A stretch of 51,832 bases of DNA from Lachnospiraceae bacterium (GTDB lineage: Bacteria; Bacillota; Clostridia; Lachnospirales; Lachnospiraceae). The notes under the pieces were generated by a model, which saw nothing but the letters and a program-made list of their open reading frames with translations, was not told the DNA's origin and made no database searches. The position numbers and the translations under genes were made by a program. The stretch is taken from the NCBI GenBank assembly GCA_024698145.1, contig JAILRO010000042.1, forward strand, positions 1-51,832. Direction: 5' to 3'. How positions within the stretch are numbered: position 1 is the stretch's first letter; each line of letters opens with the position of its first letter. Shown here in pieces: positions 6,840-15,907 of the stretch.

Positions 6840-7734
6840 TGAAGAATTAAAAGCACTTAAGAAAAAAGGCAGGATTATGAAATCCAAAAGAGAGCGTCTG
6901 ACAACCTTTGTTATGCAGGCACCGCTTACAATATGGACTGTCTTATTCGTATTAGCACCATTTTGTTTGCTGGCATTTATGAGCTTCATGACAAAAGGAC
7001 CGCTTGGAATTATTCAGTATACACCAACGCTTGCTAACTACAAAGAGATTTTCAATCCCGTGTATGCAGATGTAATTGAGCAGTCGCTCGTAATTGCAGG
7101 CTGGACTACAGCATTGACAATTCTTTTGGGATATCCGCTTGCAAACTTCATTGCAAAGGTAAAAAGCAAGACAGCTTCGTTACTTACAATTTTGTTGATG
7201 CTTCCTTTGTGGGTTAGCGGATTGGTTGTTTTATACAGTTTTGTAATCATTCTTAACAACAGCGGTTTGATTAACACATTTTTGCAAAACATAGGAGTTC
7301 TTAGCGAACCGTTGCAGTTGCTTTATAACAATTTTGCAATTATCGTCGGAATGATTTACATGTTCTTACCGTTTGCGGTTTTGCCGATGTACTCGTCAAT
7401 TGAGAAGTTGGATCGTGGGTTGATTGAGGCGTCAAAGGACTTGGGCGCAGGCCCGATTAAGACGTTCTTCAACGTTACCCTACCACTTACTTCACCGGGT
7501 ATTTTTGCAGCGATTATCCTTACATTTATACCTTGTATCGGTTACTACATGGTAACAGATATGTTGGGTGGAGGAACAAGCCTTATGATAGGTAACTTAA
7601 TCTATCGACAGTTTACAATCTCAAGAGACTGGCCGTTTGGCGCAGCACTTTCAATGGTACTTGCATTAATCATTTTCCTGATGGTTGTTATTTATACGAA
7701 ACTCGGTGGAGATTTAGATGATTTAGGAGCGTAG
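6826..7734 (+). CDS. potB: Polyamine-type ABC transporter permease
   Basis: About 302 aa when started at ATG 6826, which follows GGGAGGTGATCCTG; an in-frame TTG at 6781 has no such RBS. Six hydrophobic segments (for example TIWTVLFVLAPFCLLAFM and IIVGMIYMFLPFAVLP) surround the EAA loop IEASKDLGAGPIKTFFNVTLP that docks on the ATPase. This is the PotB class of inner-membrane permease. It overlaps potA by 14 nt and is three bases from potC. Confidence 0.85.
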   Translation: MKKSSEELKALKKKGRIMKSKRERLTTFVMQAPLTIWTVLFVLAPFCLLAFMSFMTKGPLGIIQYTPTLANYKEIFNPVYADVIEQSLVIAGWTTALTILLGYPLANFIAKVKSKTASLLTILLMLPLWVSGLVVLYSFVIILNNSGLINTFLQNIGVLSEPLQLLYNNFAIIVGMIYMFLPFAVLPMYSSIEKLDRGLIEASKDLGAGPIKTFFNVTLPLTSPGIFAAIILTFIPCIGYYMVTDMLGGGTSLMIGNLIYRQFTISRDWPFGAALSMVLALIIFLMVVIYTKLGGDLDDLGA

Positions 7735-7737
7735 CCT

Positions 7738-8550
7738 ATGAAAAGAAAAAGAGTATTAAGTATTATTCAAAAAATATACGTGGTGCTACTGTTTGTATTC
7801 TTCTATGCACCGGTAGCAGTCATGATAGTGTTCTCGTTTAACACCAGTAAGGCAAATGTTGTATGGCAGGGCTTTACAACAAGGTGGTACGGCGAGCTTA
7901 TGAGTGATAGCGAGCTGTGGGAAATATTTGGAATGACAATTCTGATTGCAATACTTACAACGATATTTGCCACACTGATTGGAACTATGGGAGCGATTGG
8001 ATTTAAGAAGGAGAAAAGAAAATGGGCAAAGCTCATTACCAACTCTGTGTATTTTCCGATCATCATTCCTGAAATTGTGTTGGCGGTTTCGCTTTTCATG
8101 ATTTTCAACACAACAGGAGTTGCACTTGGTGTACTTGCAATCGTAATCGGTAATACAACCATTTGTCTTCCGTATGTGTACATAACGGTTAAATCAAGAT
8201 TGGTTGGTATGGATCCTTCTATCGAGGAAGCTTCGTTAGATCTTGGCGCAGACCGTATTTACACACTGTTCCATATAACTATACCACAGATTTTACCCGG
8301 CATTTTGTCAGGTGCATTTATGGCATTTTCACTTGCACTTGACGAGTTGATTATAACCTCATTCCTGGCAGATGCGGGAACAACAACTTTGCCGATGAAG
8401 GTGTACTCATCTATGAAGAAAGGTATATCACCTGAGATTAATGCATTAACAACAATTATTTTCTCAGTAAGTGCAGCAGGGGTAATTATTTATCTGGTAG
8501 CAGATGTGATTAAGAGTCACAAGAAATTATTCAGACGACATCATAGTTAG
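7738..8550 (+). CDS. potC: Polyamine-type ABC transporter permease
   Basis: 270 aa, usual PotC length. Hydrophobic segments include VLLFVFFYAPVAVMIVFSF and VLAVSLFMIFNTTGVALG. The EAA loop is IEEASLDLGADRIYTLFHIT. PotC-type proteins end shortly after the last helix (IIYLVADVIKSHKK), as here. It pairs with PotB to form the membrane channel. Confidence 0.85.
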   Translation: MKRKRVLSIIQKIYVVLLFVFFYAPVAVMIVFSFNTSKANVVWQGFTTRWYGELMSDSELWEIFGMTILIAILTTIFATLIGTMGAIGFKKEKRKWAKLITNSVYFPIIIPEIVLAVSLFMIFNTTGVALGVLAIVIGNTTICLPYVYITVKSRLVGMDPSIEEASLDLGADRIYTLFHITIPQILPGILSGAFMAFSLALDELIITSFLADAGTTTLPMKVYSSMKKGISPEINALTTIIFSVSAAGVIIYLVADVIKSHKKLFRRHHS

Positions 8551-8570
8551 GGAGAAAGAGGGTGTTATAA

Positions 8571-9140
8571 ATGAAGAATTATATTGGAGCAAAACCTTTT
8601 ATCTTTCCGCAACCGGTATTGTTAATCGGAAGCTATGATGCAGAGGGAAAGCCTAATTTGATGAATGTTGCTTATGGCGGAATTGTTAATTCCAATCGAT
8701 TACAGATCAACATCGGCGTTAGGCACAAATCTTCGGATAACATCAAATTGACTAAGGAGTTCACGGTCGGAGTTGCTACAGAAGATATCTTGGTGGCAGC
8801 CGATTATGTGGGAATTGTATCCGGCAACGACGAACCTGACAAGGTTGAAAAATCCGGTCTTCATGTAATTAAATCGGAGCACATAAATGCCCCGATTATT
8901 GAAGAGTGCATGATAACAATGGAATGTGTTGTTGAAGAGATAAATCAATATGATCAAACCCTTCGAATCGTAGCAGAGATAAAAGATGTATTAGTAGATG
9001 ATGCCATTGCTTTGTTAGACGGTCATTTGGATATCGGTAGAGCAGGCATTATAAGCTACGATCCGGATCAACATTTATACTACAAACTCGGAAGAGAAGT
9101 TGGCAGAGCATTTGAAGATGGCAAACAACTTATTGGTTAG
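8571..9140 (+). CDS. Flavin reductase-like FMN-binding split-barrel protein
   Basis: 189 aa with the flavin-reductase-like pattern of anaerobes: a KPFIFPQPVLLIGSYDAEGK start, NLMNVAYGGIVNSNRLQINI and a central FTVGVATEDILVAADYVGI segment. Such proteins bind FMN and pass electrons from NAD(P)H or act as flavin-dependent reductases. Twenty bases after potC with GGGAGAAAGAGGG ahead, so it is the last gene of the transporter operon. It probably supplies reduced flavin or electron exchange for the flavoprotein dehydrogenase at 10.1-13.5 kb; that is inference from position. Its end is two bases from the convergent MerR gene. Confidence 0.75.
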   Translation: MKNYIGAKPFIFPQPVLLIGSYDAEGKPNLMNVAYGGIVNSNRLQINIGVRHKSSDNIKLTKEFTVGVATEDILVAADYVGIVSGNDEPDKVEKSGLHVIKSEHINAPIIEECMITMECVVEEINQYDQTLRIVAEIKDVLVDDAIALLDGHLDIGRAGIISYDPDQHLYYKLGREVGRAFEDGKQLIG

Positions 9141-9141
9141 T

Positions 9142-9963
9142 TTATTTGCTGACAGGGAGTTCTATTTCGATGATGTATTCGTTTTCATCATTCGTTTCGT
9201 ATTCGTCGATGTAGCAGAACTCGATAGGATCGCCGACAACTTCGTAATTGTGTTCTTTGGCATAATCAAACATGGTTGGAAGCAATTGTTTTGTTTTTGC
9301 CAAGGGACCCTTGTAGAGAATGGATAAATAAAGTCCTTCCGGGAGGAAGAAATTACATTCCTTTTTGGTAAACTTCTCGGAATAGAAAAATACATTTTTG
9401 GTTCTGTAGTACGGGGATTCCGGATTGCTGGCAGGTAAATCCAAAGTGTAGCAATCACAAGAGCACACGGTTCCAATGTAGTGGTTGTTGTTATTCATAT
9501 ATTGAATCAAATAATAATCAACCATGTTGTCGGGAATATGGCCGTCTTTAACCATTATTCCACCGCGTTTACCGTATTCGATTTCTTTGATTTCTTCGTT
9601 GGAATAACGTTCTTCCATTGTATAGATGGAATCCAATCTGTGCTGAAGATTTTTTCTACTGTACTCTAATGCTTTGATTTGTTCATCAATCGCATTAAGT
9701 TCTGTGACGAGGGAGGTTTTGGTTTTCTCAATACTTCGGTCGGTAACAAACTCTTTAATCTTATCGGTTGAAAATCCAAGACCTAGCATTTCACGAATAA
9801 GTGCTAATCTTCGGAAGTCTTCAATGGAATAGTATCGATAATTGTTCTCCTCATTACGAGTCGGATTAAGTATTCCAACCTTCTCGTAGTAGCGGATAGA
9901 ATCGACACAGATATTAAAGATTTTTGAGAGTTCACCAATTTTAAAGTTGTCTTTTGTGCTCAT
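9142..9963 (-). CDS. MerR-family regulator with GyrI-like effector domain
   Basis: 273 aa. An N-terminal winged helix (FKIGELSKIFNICVDSIRYY, then RYYSIEDFRRLALIREML) is the MerR DNA-binding domain. A coiled coil follows (about 85-115). The C-terminal domain (HYIGTVCSCDCYTLDLP to YIIEIELPV) resembles the BmrR/BltR GyrI-like pocket that binds small, often cationic, molecules. It is transcribed away from the flavoprotein operon. The dyad at 9989-10009 lies just upstream of its start and recurs at the alcohol dehydrogenase promoter, so it probably autoregulates and controls the whole 3-17 kb set in response to the imported amine or a product. Confidence 0.85.
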   Translation of the reverse strand: MSTKDNFKIGELSKIFNICVDSIRYYEKVGILNPTRNEENNYRYYSIEDFRRLALIREMLGLGFSTDKIKEFVTDRSIEKTKTSLVTELNAIDEQIKALEYSRKNLQHRLDSIYTMEERYSNEEIKEIEYGKRGGIMVKDGHIPDNMVDYYLIQYMNNNNHYIGTVCSCDCYTLDLPASNPESPYYRTKNVFFYSEKFTKKECNFFLPEGLYLSILYKGPLAKTKQLLPTMFDYAKEHNYEVVGDPIEFCYIDEYETNDENEYIIEIELPVSK

Positions 9964-9979
9964 GTTGCTCTCCTTTATT

Positions 9980-10014
9980 TTGACTAATACTCTTGTATAA
10001 TGCGAGAGTTTAAC
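9980..10014. promoter_or_regulatory. MerR operator in the divergent intergenic region
   Basis: The dyad ACTCTTGTATAATGCGAGAGT (9989-10009; perfect 5-bp arms ACTCT/AGAGT) lies between the MerR gene and the divergent flavoprotein operon. Read on the minus strand it aligns with the operator at 2845-2865: ACTCTCGCATTATACAAGAGT versus ACTCTTGTATTATACTAGGGT, followed by TAT in both. The shared dyad is direct sequence evidence for one regulator at both places. Confidence 0.65.
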
Positions 10015-10111
10015 ATATTTGCAAACAATTTACAATTCGCGTTTCAAACAAAATGCGAGTGCTAATTTGTATATATCATTAAATGTTCCATATTCAGGAA
10101 GGAGTGATTTT

Positions 10112-10438
10112 ATGGAAAGAATACAGACACACCCAATATTAGGAGACAGCCCCAAAGGGAAGCTGGTCAGCTTCACATATGACGGTCAGGTGTTGCAAGG
10201 AATTGAAGGCGAGCCGATATCGGCGGCACTTCGAGTGGCAGGAGTTATGACCCACAGATACACCAAGAAGCGTCACGAACCAAGAGGTGTCTTTTGTGCG
10301 ATTGGCAGATGTACCGATTGCGTAATGGTGGTGAATGGAATGCCCAATATTCGAACCTGCATCACACCGCTTGAAGAGGGAATGGATGTAAGAACACAAT
10401 ATGGCGCATCCGACAAAAGAGAGGAGGCCACACTATGA
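10112..10438 (+). CDS. (2Fe-2S)-binding small subunit of an HcnA/OoxA-like amine dehydrogenase
   Basis: 108 aa from ATG 10112, placed by the RBS GGAAGGAGTG; upstream in-frame codons lack one. The plant-type ferredoxin-like Fer2_4 motif is CAIGRCTDCVMVVNG...RTC. In HcnABC, sarcosine oxidase and D-hydroxyproline dehydrogenase complexes this domain carries a 2Fe-2S cluster between the flavin subunits. The C-terminal TQYGASDKREEA end is also typical. It overlaps the next gene by four bases (ATGA), so the two are translationally coupled. Confidence 0.8.
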   Translation: MERIQTHPILGDSPKGKLVSFTYDGQVLQGIEGEPISAALRVAGVMTHRYTKKRHEPRGVFCAIGRCTDCVMVVNGMPNIRTCITPLEEGMDVRTQYGASDKREEATL

Positions 10439-12009
10439 TAAAGAGATATGATTTGATAGTAGTAGGCGCAGGTCCTGCAGGTTTGTCTGCAGCAATCGAG
10501 GCAGCCAAGAATGGATTAAAGCCGATTGTTTTTGATGAAAATGCAAAGCCGGGTGGCCAGCTGTTTAAGCAGATACATAAGTTCTTTGGTTCTAAGGAAC
10601 ACAAAGCAAAGATTCGTGGATTTAATATCGGCGATGAGTTGTTAAGAGAAGCTTCTGAAAATGGAGTTGAGGTTGTTTTAAATGCTACCGTTATCGGTTT
10701 GTATGACGGCAAAGAAGTAACGGTAAAGATAGGTGAGGAAATACTTCACTACAAGGGCGACAGTGTTTTGATCGCAACCGGTGCAAGCGAGAATATGGTT
10801 ACATTTAAGGGCTGGACAACACCCGGTGTAATCGGAGCAGGCGCAGCACAGACCATGATGAATCTTCATCATATCAAACCCGGTAACAAAGTACTTATGT
10901 TAGGTTCGGGAAATGTTGGTCTGGTTGTAAGTTACCAGTTGATGCAGGCAGGATGTGAGGTTGTTGCACTTGTAGATGCGGCACCAAGAATCGGTGGTTA
11001 CGGAGTGCATGCCGCCAAAATTGCAAGATGCGGAGTACCGTTTTATCTGTCCCACACAATAGTGGAAGTTACAGGTGCTGAGGCGGTAAATGGAGTAACC
11101 ATTGCAAAACTTGATGAGAACTTCAAGTTCATTGAGGGAACGGAAAAGACGTTTGAGGTTGATACCGTTTGCGTTGCGGTTGGACTTTCGCCGATGTCGC
11201 AGTTGCTTAAGCAGGCAGGCTGCGAAATGAAGGATACACCGGGTGGTTTTGTTCCTGTATGTGATGACAGCGGTGCAACATCTATTCCGGGAATATATGC
11301 AGCGGGAGATGTTGCGGGAATAGAGGAAGCAAGCTCAGCAATGATAGAAGGTCGAATGAGCGGTGCAAGAATTGCCAATTACCTTGGGTACTTGGATGAA
11401 GATGCTTTGCAGGCACGACTTGCTGAACTTGAGCAGGCACTTAGCAGCTTGAGAAAAGGAATGTTTGCACCTGAAAACAGAGGCAAACTTGTGACAAAGA
11501 CAGAAGAAGGAATTGATACTTCGATGAGTCTTTTGGAAAAAGGATATGTTGCTGATGATGAGATTGAAAAGTATCCGGGTGTCACAAAGGGAAGCGGTGT
11601 TCATCCTGTAATTGAATGTACGCAGAATATTCCGTGTAATCCATGCCAGGATGCCTGTCCAAAGGGTTGTATAAGCATTGGAAGTAATATCACTTCGTTA
11701 CCTGTAGTTAAGGGTGATGTGGCATGTATCGGTTGTGGAATGTGCGTAGCCTCTTGTTCAGGACAGGCGATATTCTTAGTTGAAGATGATATCGGAGACG
11801 GATACGGAACAGTAACTCTTCCGTACGAGTTCTTACCATTACCTGAGGTTGGACAGAAAGGAATTGCACTTGGAAGAGACGGCAAAGAGGTATGCAAGGC
11901 AGAGGTTATAAATGTTCGTTCTTCGACAGCATTTGATCATACACACTTGTTAACAATGAAAGTATCGACAGACATGGTGATGAAAGCCAGATTCTTTAAG
12001 GCAGAGTAA
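10435..12009 (+). CDS. FAD/NAD(P)-binding subunit with two 4Fe-4S clusters (HcnB-like)
   Basis: 524 aa. The FAD-binding motif is at the start (YDLIVVGAGPAGLSAAIEAA). A second Rossmann motif lies at about residues 154-165 (VLMLGSGNVGLV), and IYAAGDVAG closes the FAD domain. This is the HcnB/OoxA/SoxA-type alpha subunit. Inserted in the C-terminal half is a bacterial ferredoxin segment, CNPCQDACPKGCISI and CIGCGMCVASCSGQAI, which would hold two 4Fe-4S clusters. Aerobic homologues often lack it, so electrons here probably leave to ferredoxin or NAD(P) in an anaerobe rather than to oxygen. The substrate is not visible from sequence. Confidence 0.8.
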   Translation: MIKRYDLIVVGAGPAGLSAAIEAAKNGLKPIVFDENAKPGGQLFKQIHKFFGSKEHKAKIRGFNIGDELLREASENGVEVVLNATVIGLYDGKEVTVKIGEEILHYKGDSVLIATGASENMVTFKGWTTPGVIGAGAAQTMMNLHHIKPGNKVLMLGSGNVGLVVSYQLMQAGCEVVALVDAAPRIGGYGVHAAKIARCGVPFYLSHTIVEVTGAEAVNGVTIAKLDENFKFIEGTEKTFEVDTVCVAVGLSPMSQLLKQAGCEMKDTPGGFVPVCDDSGATSIPGIYAAGDVAGIEEASSAMIEGRMSGARIANYLGYLDEDALQARLAELEQALSSLRKGMFAPENRGKLVTKTEEGIDTSMSLLEKGYVADDEIEKYPGVTKGSGVHPVIECTQNIPCNPCQDACPKGCISIGSNITSLPVVKGDVACIGCGMCVASCSGQAIFLVEDDIGDGYGTVTLPYEFLPLPEVGQKGIALGRDGKEVCKAEVINVRSSTAFDHTHLLTMKVSTDMVMKARFFKAE

Positions 12010-12021
12010 GGAGGGATTTCA

Positions 12022-12354
12022 ATGATAGATATTCAGGAAAAATTAAAAGAAATAGGACCTTATGTGGAAGCTGCCGATGATGACGTGTTGGTATGTCGAT
12101 GCGAGGAAGTGACCAAAGGTGAGATAAGACAGGCAGTACATGCAGGAATGTTTACCATGGAAGAGATTAGAAGATACTTGCGTTCAGGCATGGGCTTATG
12201 TCAGGGACAGACTTGTGGAAAACTGGTAAAAGGAATCGTGGCAAGAGAACTTAAGGTGTCGCCGCTAGAGATTGAACCGGCTACCTCAAGAGCTCCTATG
12301 AGACCAACAGAGATGCGAATCATGGCACAGGATGGAGGTGGAGCCAATGAGTAA
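12022..12354 (+). CDS. BFD-like (2Fe-2S)-binding protein
   Basis: 110 aa. VLVCRCEEVTKGEI and GLCQGQTCGKLVKGIVARE give the CxC...CxxxxC pattern of BFD-like 2Fe-2S domains. In one-piece HcnB or OoxA proteins this domain is fused to the C-terminus of the FAD subunit; here it is a separate gene, with the ferredoxin segment in its place in the large subunit. RBS AAGGAGGG. It overlaps the next gene by eight bases. Confidence 0.8.
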   Translation: MIDIQEKLKEIGPYVEAADDDVLVCRCEEVTKGEIRQAVHAGMFTMEEIRRYLRSGMGLCQGQTCGKLVKGIVARELKVSPLEIEPATSRAPMRPTEMRIMAQDGGGANE

Positions 12355-13486
12355 AATGACAGCAGATGTAATTATTATCGGTGGTGGTGTAAATGGTTGT
12401 GCCACAGCTTACTATTTGGCAAAACAGGGAATAACAGATGTGATTGTTCTTGAAGCAAACAAGAGTGTCGGACATGGCGGCTCATCACGTAACGGTGGTG
12501 GTGTCAGACAGTCCGGCCGTGATATGCGAGAACTTCCATACGCAATGTATGCGGTTAATAATATGTGGCCTACATTATCGGAAGAGTTGGGCGTGGATGT
12601 GGAGTATTATCAGCGAGGTAATTTAAGACTTGGAAAGACAGACGCACACATCGCAAAGCTTGAAGGAATGGCTTCAAAATCCAGAGAACTGGGACTTAAT
12701 ATGAACGTTGTAGATGCCAAAACAGTTAAGGAGATTTGCCCGTATCTTTCAGATGAGGTTATCGGCGCAAGCTGGTGTCCGACTGACGGACATGCCAATC
12801 CGATGCTGACCACACTTGCTTATTACAAAAGAGCATTGGAAATGGGCGTGAGATTTTTCACGGATGCCAAGGTGAAAAAACTTGAGAAAGTTAAAGGCAA
12901 ACTTCGCAAGGTTATCCTGGAGTCAGGGGAAGTATTTGAAGGCGAAACCATTATTGTGGCAGCAGGTTATGAGAGTAGATATATTGCCCGTACTGTTGGA
13001 GTCGATGTTCCGCTTTTTAAATACTTTGAAGAGGCACTCGTTACGGAAATGCAGCCTCACATGTTCGATATCATGTTGGGAACAGCCGATGCAGATTTCT
13101 ACGGACATCAGGCGCAGCACGGATCCTTTGTCTTTGGTTCAGACAGTGGTTTAGAGGATGGAATAGATATGGATATTGATGAGTTAAAGACTTCATCGCT
13201 TACAGTTTCAGCAGGCTGCAGAGCGATAATGGGATACATTCCGTTACTTGCCAACGCAAAAATTGTTCGTACCTGGGGCGGTTGGATTGATATGTGTCAT
13301 GACGGCGTTCCTGTGATAAGTAAGGTTGATGAAGTGCCGGGAATGATATTAGCCTGTGGATTTACAGGACATGGATTTGGTACAGCCCCTGCAGTTGGAT
13401 TGATGTTATCTCAGATGGTAATGGGCAAGGAAACAGTAGTTGATATTTCGGCTTTGTCCTATGACCGTTTTAAGTCAGTTAGATAA
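12347..13486 (+). CDS. FAD-dependent D-amino-acid/sarcosine oxidase-like catalytic subunit (HcnC/OoxB-like)
   Basis: 379 aa from ATG 12347 (RBS GGAGGTGGAG; an in-frame ATG at 12332 lies inside that RBS region). A DAO-family Rossmann start (ADVIIIGGGVNGCATAYYLA), SSRNGGGVRQSG for covalent or tight FAD contact, and CGFTGHGFGTAPAVG at the C-terminus are clear. These proteins oxidise the C-N bond of amino acids, N-alkyl amino acids or opines to an imine. With the three genes before it, it forms a four-polypeptide membrane-independent dehydrogenase. Which amine is oxidised is not determined. Confidence 0.8.
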   Translation: MSKMTADVIIIGGGVNGCATAYYLAKQGITDVIVLEANKSVGHGGSSRNGGGVRQSGRDMRELPYAMYAVNNMWPTLSEELGVDVEYYQRGNLRLGKTDAHIAKLEGMASKSRELGLNMNVVDAKTVKEICPYLSDEVIGASWCPTDGHANPMLTTLAYYKRALEMGVRFFTDAKVKKLEKVKGKLRKVILESGEVFEGETIIVAAGYESRYIARTVGVDVPLFKYFEEALVTEMQPHMFDIMLGTADADFYGHQAQHGSFVFGSDSGLEDGIDMDIDELKTSSLTVSAGCRAIMGYIPLLANAKIVRTWGGWIDMCHDGVPVISKVDEVPGMILACGFTGHGFGTAPAVGLMLSQMVMGKETVVDISALSYDRFKSVR

Positions 13487-13506
13487 AAAGAAAGGAAGCG
13501 ATTCTC

Positions 13507-14652
13507 ATGGAAACAAAGGTTGAGTTTTTATTTTTAAATGAAAAGGATATGTTGGAGGCAGGAGTGTTAGATGCAGGCAAATGTGTTGATACGGTCGGCG
13601 AGGTGATGAGCCTGCTTAGCGCGGGAGATTATCTTATGGGTGGTAAGGCTCATAACGATCACGGTATTCAGCTTATTTTCCCAAAGCAGTCGGACATCGT
13701 AGGATTTCCAAAGGAGGATTCACGAGACAGAAGATTCATGTCAATGCCTGCATATCTTGGCGGACGTTTTCATTTGGCAGGTGAGAAGTGGTACGGCTCT
13801 AACGGTCGTAACAGCGAGAAGGGATTACCCAGATCTATACTGATGGTTACGTTAAATGATATCGAAACAGGACAGCCACTTGCATACATGTCAGCAAATC
13901 TACTCAGTGCGATGCGTACAGGAGCCATGCCGGGACTTTCGGCGAAATACTTAGCACCAAAGGATGCAAAGGTATTAAGTTTGATCGGTGCAGGTGTTGT
14001 TAATAAAACCTCCTTAATGGCAATCATGTCTAAGGTAAAGACTATCGAAGTATTAAAGATTAAAGGTAGTTCACCAACTTCAAAGACAGCTGCAGAGCTT
14101 GCAGAATATGCAAGAGAAAATTATCAGCAGTTAAAAGAGATAGTTATCTGTAAGGATTTGAGCGAAGCGGTTATCGATGTGGATATCGTATGTGAGGGTG
14201 TTTCGGTGGAACCGAGAAAATGGCCTGTTATTGATCCTGCTTGGGTTAAGAAGGGAAGTCTTATCATTTCTTCAGGAACGCTTGGACTTGATTATGAGTT
14301 CACAAAGAACAACATTACAAAGGTTGTGGATAACCTTGGAATGTATGAAGAGTACATTAATGTTTATCAGGAATATGATGAGAACGGCAACAAGCGACCA
14401 ACGGGTGTACCTGGTATGGAGTACGCTAACATGATAATTGCGGGCGATATTAAGAAAGAGGATGTTCAGCATTTGGGTGCTATCGTTAGAGGTATTGAGC
14501 CGGGAAGAACATCAGATGATGAGATAATAATGATTAGCTTGGGCGGTATGCCAATACTTGACGTAGGCTGGGGCTATGAATGCTACATGAAAGCGTTAAA
14601 GGAGGGTATCGGTACTAAGTTGAAACTATGGGATACACCGTTTATGGCATAA
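13507..14652 (+). CDS. Ornithine cyclodeaminase/mu-crystallin family enzyme, copy 1
   Basis: 381 aa. FLNEKDMLEAGVLDAGKCVD and AYMSANLLSAMRTGAMPGLS mark the family. The NAD-binding glycine pattern is LIGAGVVNKTS at about residues 160-170. Members deaminate ornithine to proline or reduce cyclic imines with NAD(P)H. An insert with AYLGGRFHLAGEKWYGSNGR is shared with copy 2 at 15879. Some database entries label relatives as tyramine oxidase subunit B; I cannot verify that name. Following the DAO-like subunit, it could use the imine or amino-acid product. Confidence 0.75.
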   Translation: METKVEFLFLNEKDMLEAGVLDAGKCVDTVGEVMSLLSAGDYLMGGKAHNDHGIQLIFPKQSDIVGFPKEDSRDRRFMSMPAYLGGRFHLAGEKWYGSNGRNSEKGLPRSILMVTLNDIETGQPLAYMSANLLSAMRTGAMPGLSAKYLAPKDAKVLSLIGAGVVNKTSLMAIMSKVKTIEVLKIKGSSPTSKTAAELAEYARENYQQLKEIVICKDLSEAVIDVDIVCEGVSVEPRKWPVIDPAWVKKGSLIISSGTLGLDYEFTKNNITKVVDNLGMYEEYINVYQEYDENGNKRPTGVPGMEYANMIIAGDIKKEDVQHLGAIVRGIEPGRTSDDEIIMISLGGMPILDVGWGYECYMKALKEGIGTKLKLWDTPFMA

Positions 14653-14665
14653 AGGATGGATGCGT

Positions 14666-15907
14666 ATGAATCAAAAAATGAAGGTGCTGAACATAAAGTA
14701 CTTTTTGCTGCAGGTCTTATTCTGGGGCGCAGCGGTCGTGTCATATGCTTATATGACACAGATACTTGAACACAAAGGTTATACGGAAGTGGAAATCGGA
14801 ATACTCTATGCAGCAAAGATGTTGACGGGAGTAGTGTTTCAGATGTGGATAGGCGCGTTTGCAGATAAACATGTCTACACCTTTCCGTTGAAAAATGTTG
14901 TTGCAATACTTTCTGTTATCTCAGCAGCTTTAATGACGGGGCTGTTTGTGTTGGGACATAACTTCGTGCTGATGTTACTTATTTTCATTGGTTTTGGTAT
15001 TGCATTTATTACGATTTCTCCGTTAATCGATTCGATGGCTTTACTATATATTAAACATGGTCAAAATGTTAACTTCGCAAAGGGGCGTGCAGGAGGTTCC
15101 ATCTCATGGGCGTTCCTTTGTGTTTTTGCGGGAATGTACTGTGACAGATTTGGTCTTGAAAGTTTTCCTGTATTTGGCATTGTGCTTACTGTTGTAATGG
15201 CATTGTTTGCAATGTCTATGGATTGGGATGCAATTTCAAAAAAAGAAGAGTTAAAAGCAGTGGAAAGCAATGTCAAAAGTAAAGAGAAGAAACCTCACAG
15301 CGTAGGATATCTTTTTAAGCATTGTCCTGTGTTTGTAATGTTTTTGATAGGCTCAGCAGTAATGTTTATGGGCTATGATTTCGGCAATGTGTTTTTAATT
15401 GACATATTTACAAATCTTGGCGGTAACAACACTCATTTTGGAATTGCACAATTTGTGCTGGCGATATCCGAGGTGCCGTCAGCATTTATCGTGATAAAAG
15501 CAAAGAAGAAAATATCAATGGAAAAAATCATGGTGATCTGCGCTATCTCCATGACGTTTAAGAATCTAATACCGACCTATACGGGTCATATATGGGTCGT
15601 GATTTTGGCGCAAGCATTTGAAATGTTGGGATTTGGATTGTTTTATGCAGGTGGAATATATTTGGTGGATGAACTGATTCCTGAAGAAGACATCATTAAA
15701 GCGACAACGTTAATCAGTGTTGCAACGGTGGGCTTTGGTGAAGGAATAGCATCACTTTTTTGTGGAATGATACATAATCGTTTGGGGCTTTATGGGTTAA
15801 TGAAAGTCGGAACGGCAACAAACGCAGTTGCCATTTTGATAATGATTATAATGTGCTATATGAAAGGAAATGATTTTTATGACAGAAAACAGAGATGTAG
15901 AGTATGA
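14666..15907 (+). CDS. MFS transporter
   Basis: About 413 aa from ATG 14666 (RBS AAAGGATGG; an ATG six bases earlier is also in frame). Twelve hydrophobic helices are split by a charged loop at about residues 190-215 (KEELKAVESNVKSKEKK), as in major facilitator carriers. The first-half motif (IGAFADKHVYTFPLKN) suits the nucleoside- or phenylpropionate-permease-like MFS group. It sits between the two cyclodeaminase-like paralogues and overlaps the second, so it probably moves the substrate or product of this pathway. Confidence 0.75.
   Translation: MNQKMKVLNIKYFLLQVLFWGAAVVSYAYMTQILEHKGYTEVEIGILYAAKMLTGVVFQMWIGAFADKHVYTFPLKNVVAILSVISAALMTGLFVLGHNFVLMLLIFIGFGIAFITISPLIDSMALLYIKHGQNVNFAKGRAGGSISWAFLCVFAGMYCDRFGLESFPVFGIVLTVVMALFAMSMDWDAISKKEELKAVESNVKSKEKKPHSVGYLFKHCPVFVMFLIGSAVMFMGYDFGNVFLIDIFTNLGGNNTHFGIAQFVLAISEVPSAFIVIKAKKKISMEKIMVICAISMTFKNLIPTYTGHIWVVILAQAFEMLGFGLFYAGGIYLVDELIPEEDIIKATTLISVATVGFGEGIASLFCGMIHNRLGLYGLMKVGTATNAVAILIMIIMCYMKGNDFYDRKQRCRV

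Noticed and set aside
9996-10001. TATAAT as plus-strand -10 of the flavoprotein operon
   Set aside because: The nearest TTGACT is only 10 bases upstream and no other -35 fits; the hexamer is part of the MerR dyad. The true promoter of that operon was not found.
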